Origin: Cryptomeria japonica
Lineage: Eukaryota > Streptophyta > Pinopsida > Cupressales > Cupressaceae
Length of the DNA: 64,000 nt
Direction of reading: 5' to 3'
Assembly (NCBI RefSeq): GCF_030272615.1
Contig: NC_081406.1
Location: forward strand, 461,244,072 to 461,308,071
The translations under genes were made by a program, and so were the position numbers. Positions 61,882-64,000 of this stretch are shown here, piece after piece. Under the pieces are notes generated by a model, which saw only the letters and a list, made by a program, of their open reading frames with translations, had not been told where the DNA came from and did no database searches. The stretch's first letter is position 1. Each line of letters begins with the position of its first letter.

Positions 61882-64000
61882 AGAGAAAATAGTGAGTTAA
61901 GAGAAGGTAGTTGTTGGGTTGGTAACGACTATGCATGGAAACAAACACGTAGAGTTTAAGATGATCGGACCTTGCAAACATGATGTATTTGAAGAGATGT
62001 AAAACTTATTGAATTTGAATGAGAAGAGTTGGTTGTTGCAATTACTACTAATTCATAGTCGACTTGGCATCATGAGTACTTAGAAATCTTTTGCAACGAC
62101 ATGTGCAGTTGGTGTCATGAAGTAGATAATGGATAACTTTACATGGTGAATACATAGGTGTTCAAATACGATTAGGATTGTTATGATACAATTAGATCAT
62201 AAGTGGTGTCACTTAGAATCAATCCACCTCTAGGAGAGATAGCCCAAAAGTAGGAAAGGAAGGTAGACAACAACACTATATATAGACCATTGAGTTGGAA
62301 GAGAGGGGGAGGGAGATGGAAGAGGAAAAAGGAGGAGATGCAACTAAGGATTAGAGAATGGAAGGAAGAAGAGAAAAGTAGTAGAGATTTAGATGTGTTT
62401 TACGATCAAGTCATAATCATCTCAGATTTAGAGTCAAATTTTAGAGTAAAGTTTAGAAATAAAAGAGATAGAAAGAGTGATAGGAAGGTTGGAGTTAGTA
62501 GAAGAATTGACAGATGGAGAGTGACAAAGAGTTTGTGAACCATCTTGAAAGAGAGTAGGCAAATGTGAAGAGGGAAGCAAGTTCATCACCTCAAGCCAGT
62601 AACAAGAGCATAAGGAGGTAGGATCTACCTTAATTCTTTGGTCATTATGCAAGGATAGTGAGTGAGTCATGAAGTTATAGATAATTATTTATTATAATAA
62701 AGTTTGATTGAGACAAGCCATGATTAGAACAAAATTGTGTGAACTCTCTTTTGAATAGCCTTATAGAGAAATGTATTATGAGGTACATATGATTAAATAA
62801 CTATGAAGATGCATGGAAAATGCTAAAGAGTGATAGGAATTGTATCATAGGTTGCTTTAGATATTCTCTAAAGGATGATCTAGTTTTTGACTTATGCAAT
62901 ATTCTAATGGAAGAGATAGAATCGTGAAAGGAATCATTGTTAATTGTTCAAAAATTATGTTCATGTAAATATAGATACAATAGTGAAATACTTTCTTAAG
63001 TTTGTTGATAAACTTAGTGAAACTCTCATAGATCACCCAATCCTCTAGAAATTAAGTAAGAGGATAGAGAGAGAAACTTTGAGATTGAACCACGAAGAAG
63101 ATGAAATAATAGGATAACAACTTATTAAATAATGAAGTTATTTTGATATCACAAGGAAAGACTTACACTTGGAATTTTGCATGAAAAGTAAAGATGGTTA
63201 TCGAGTGTCTCATTTAAAAAGCCTTATAGATAGGCATTTATGAACTTGTATCATATTAGATTGTCGATATGGTAAATTAGTGAAGTCGGTGTGTTAAGTT
63301 TTAAATCATGAAAAGTCACATATTAGTATTAAACTAAATATGATGTTTTGAGAAAAGTGGTAAATAAACCATGACACTTGGAAAGATAGAGAGAGTTTAC
63401 ATGAGATAAACTTAGAATTCTAAACCATAAGAAATGGAATCCATGTTAATGATTATGCTATGTTTTGATAATTGAATAAAAGAATGTGTACTCATTTTAT
63501 TCAATTTATATGTAAGATACGTACATGTGATACACCTTCTTAATATTTTTAATCTTTTCTTTAAAATTGCTTGAAAGATAGAAGGAAAAGAATGTTTTCT
63601 TTTAAATGTATATTTGATTATCCATAAAATATTGTTTCCTGTCAGATAGGATTGATTGTAATAAAATATTTACTCTATCAATTTCCATTCAAATGAAAGA
63701 TTGTCTTCTTAGCATAGTATTTTATCTTGCAAGAAATAGGAAGCTAGAATTGAAAGGTGAAAGATTGTCTTCTGTATGAATTTGTTCTAGATTATGTGAA
63801 CAAAGCTAGATAAGCTTGTGTTTGTGGAAAGTTACCTTCTAGGATGGGTGCCGAATGTGGATTATAGAGAGAATAGTTGCTTTTCCAACTATCTATTTTT
63901 GTTGTGCATGGAATTATACTTGGCCGAGTAATCAAATTGAATTAACCATTGAAATAATGGAATTATTTTATTTTATCCTCTCTACCATATCCTAGATTGA
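61882..64000. other. Region without recognised genes to the window end
   Basis: A TATA-like run (CTATATATAGA, about 62275) precedes purine-rich sequence (62290-62540). Its open frame is Lys/Arg/Glu-biased low complexity and is probably not coding. The rest is AT-rich with short frames. Confidence 0.4.

Noticed and set aside
62290-62538. Basic 82-codon frame
   Set aside because: Purine-rich low-complexity sequence; Lys/Arg/Glu bias follows from base composition and no motif is present.

Overview
This window looks like a piece of a large, repeat-dominated plant nuclear genome. A gymnosperm is my best guess, from the old nested LTR elements, low gene density and AT-rich sequence, but nothing here proves the clade. 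I found no bacterial features, CRISPR array or rRNA, no convincing tRNA gene, and no intact protein-coding gene. I also found no new multi-gene system. The value lies in the architecture of the repeats and in one decayed host gene.

Layout, left to right. (1) 2-2467 is a Ty3/gypsy gag-protease remnant. Its sequence resumes at 13663 and runs into a probable LTR (about 14235-15407). (2) It is split by a Ty1/copia element at 2473-13657 with 5' LTR, tRNA-Met-type primer site, decayed polyprotein, polypurine tract, 3' LTR and a perfect TTCCC target duplication. That copia is itself interrupted inside integrase/RT by a 3.85-kb TG...CA insertion (6200-10047) rich in diverged internal repeats. (3) 15408-18013 is more gypsy-like debris with two small repeat arrays. 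(4) About 18115-23456 is a minus-strand LINE (ORF1 with DUF4283; ORF2 with endonuclease, RT, zf-RVT and RNase H). Its RT catalytic region is interrupted by a miniature LTR retrotransposon (TRIM, 19924-20301). (5) 24303-25353 is a solo copia LTR with an ATTTT duplication. (6) 30222-43861 is a tandem array: seven ~470-bp LTRs alternating with ~0.9-1.1-kb internal segments of a non-autonomous minus-strand LTR element. A chromovirus pol fragment (34803-38542) breaks the array. (7) 44639-47085 is a 5'-truncated minus-strand LINE ending in an (AT)30 tract.

(8) 48686-53230 is a duplicated-type pseudogene of the plant ATAD2-like AAA ATPase/bromodomain protein (Arabidopsis At1g05910, BRAT1). Ten exons join in frame with GT-AG introns, yet five stop codons and a ruined Walker A motif mark it as dead. 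The end of its last exon is tandemly duplicated. (9) 54665-59140 is a minus-strand gypsy pol remnant, interrupted by a (TA)61 tract and a copia solo LTR (57351-58535). (10) 59161-64000 holds two tentative gypsy LTRs and otherwise AT-rich sequence.

The elements act only on one another: they record successive insertion, unequal recombination and decay. In the copia and the host pseudogene many stops look like C-to-T changes (CAG/CAA/CGA to TAG/TAA/TGA), as expected for long-methylated DNA.
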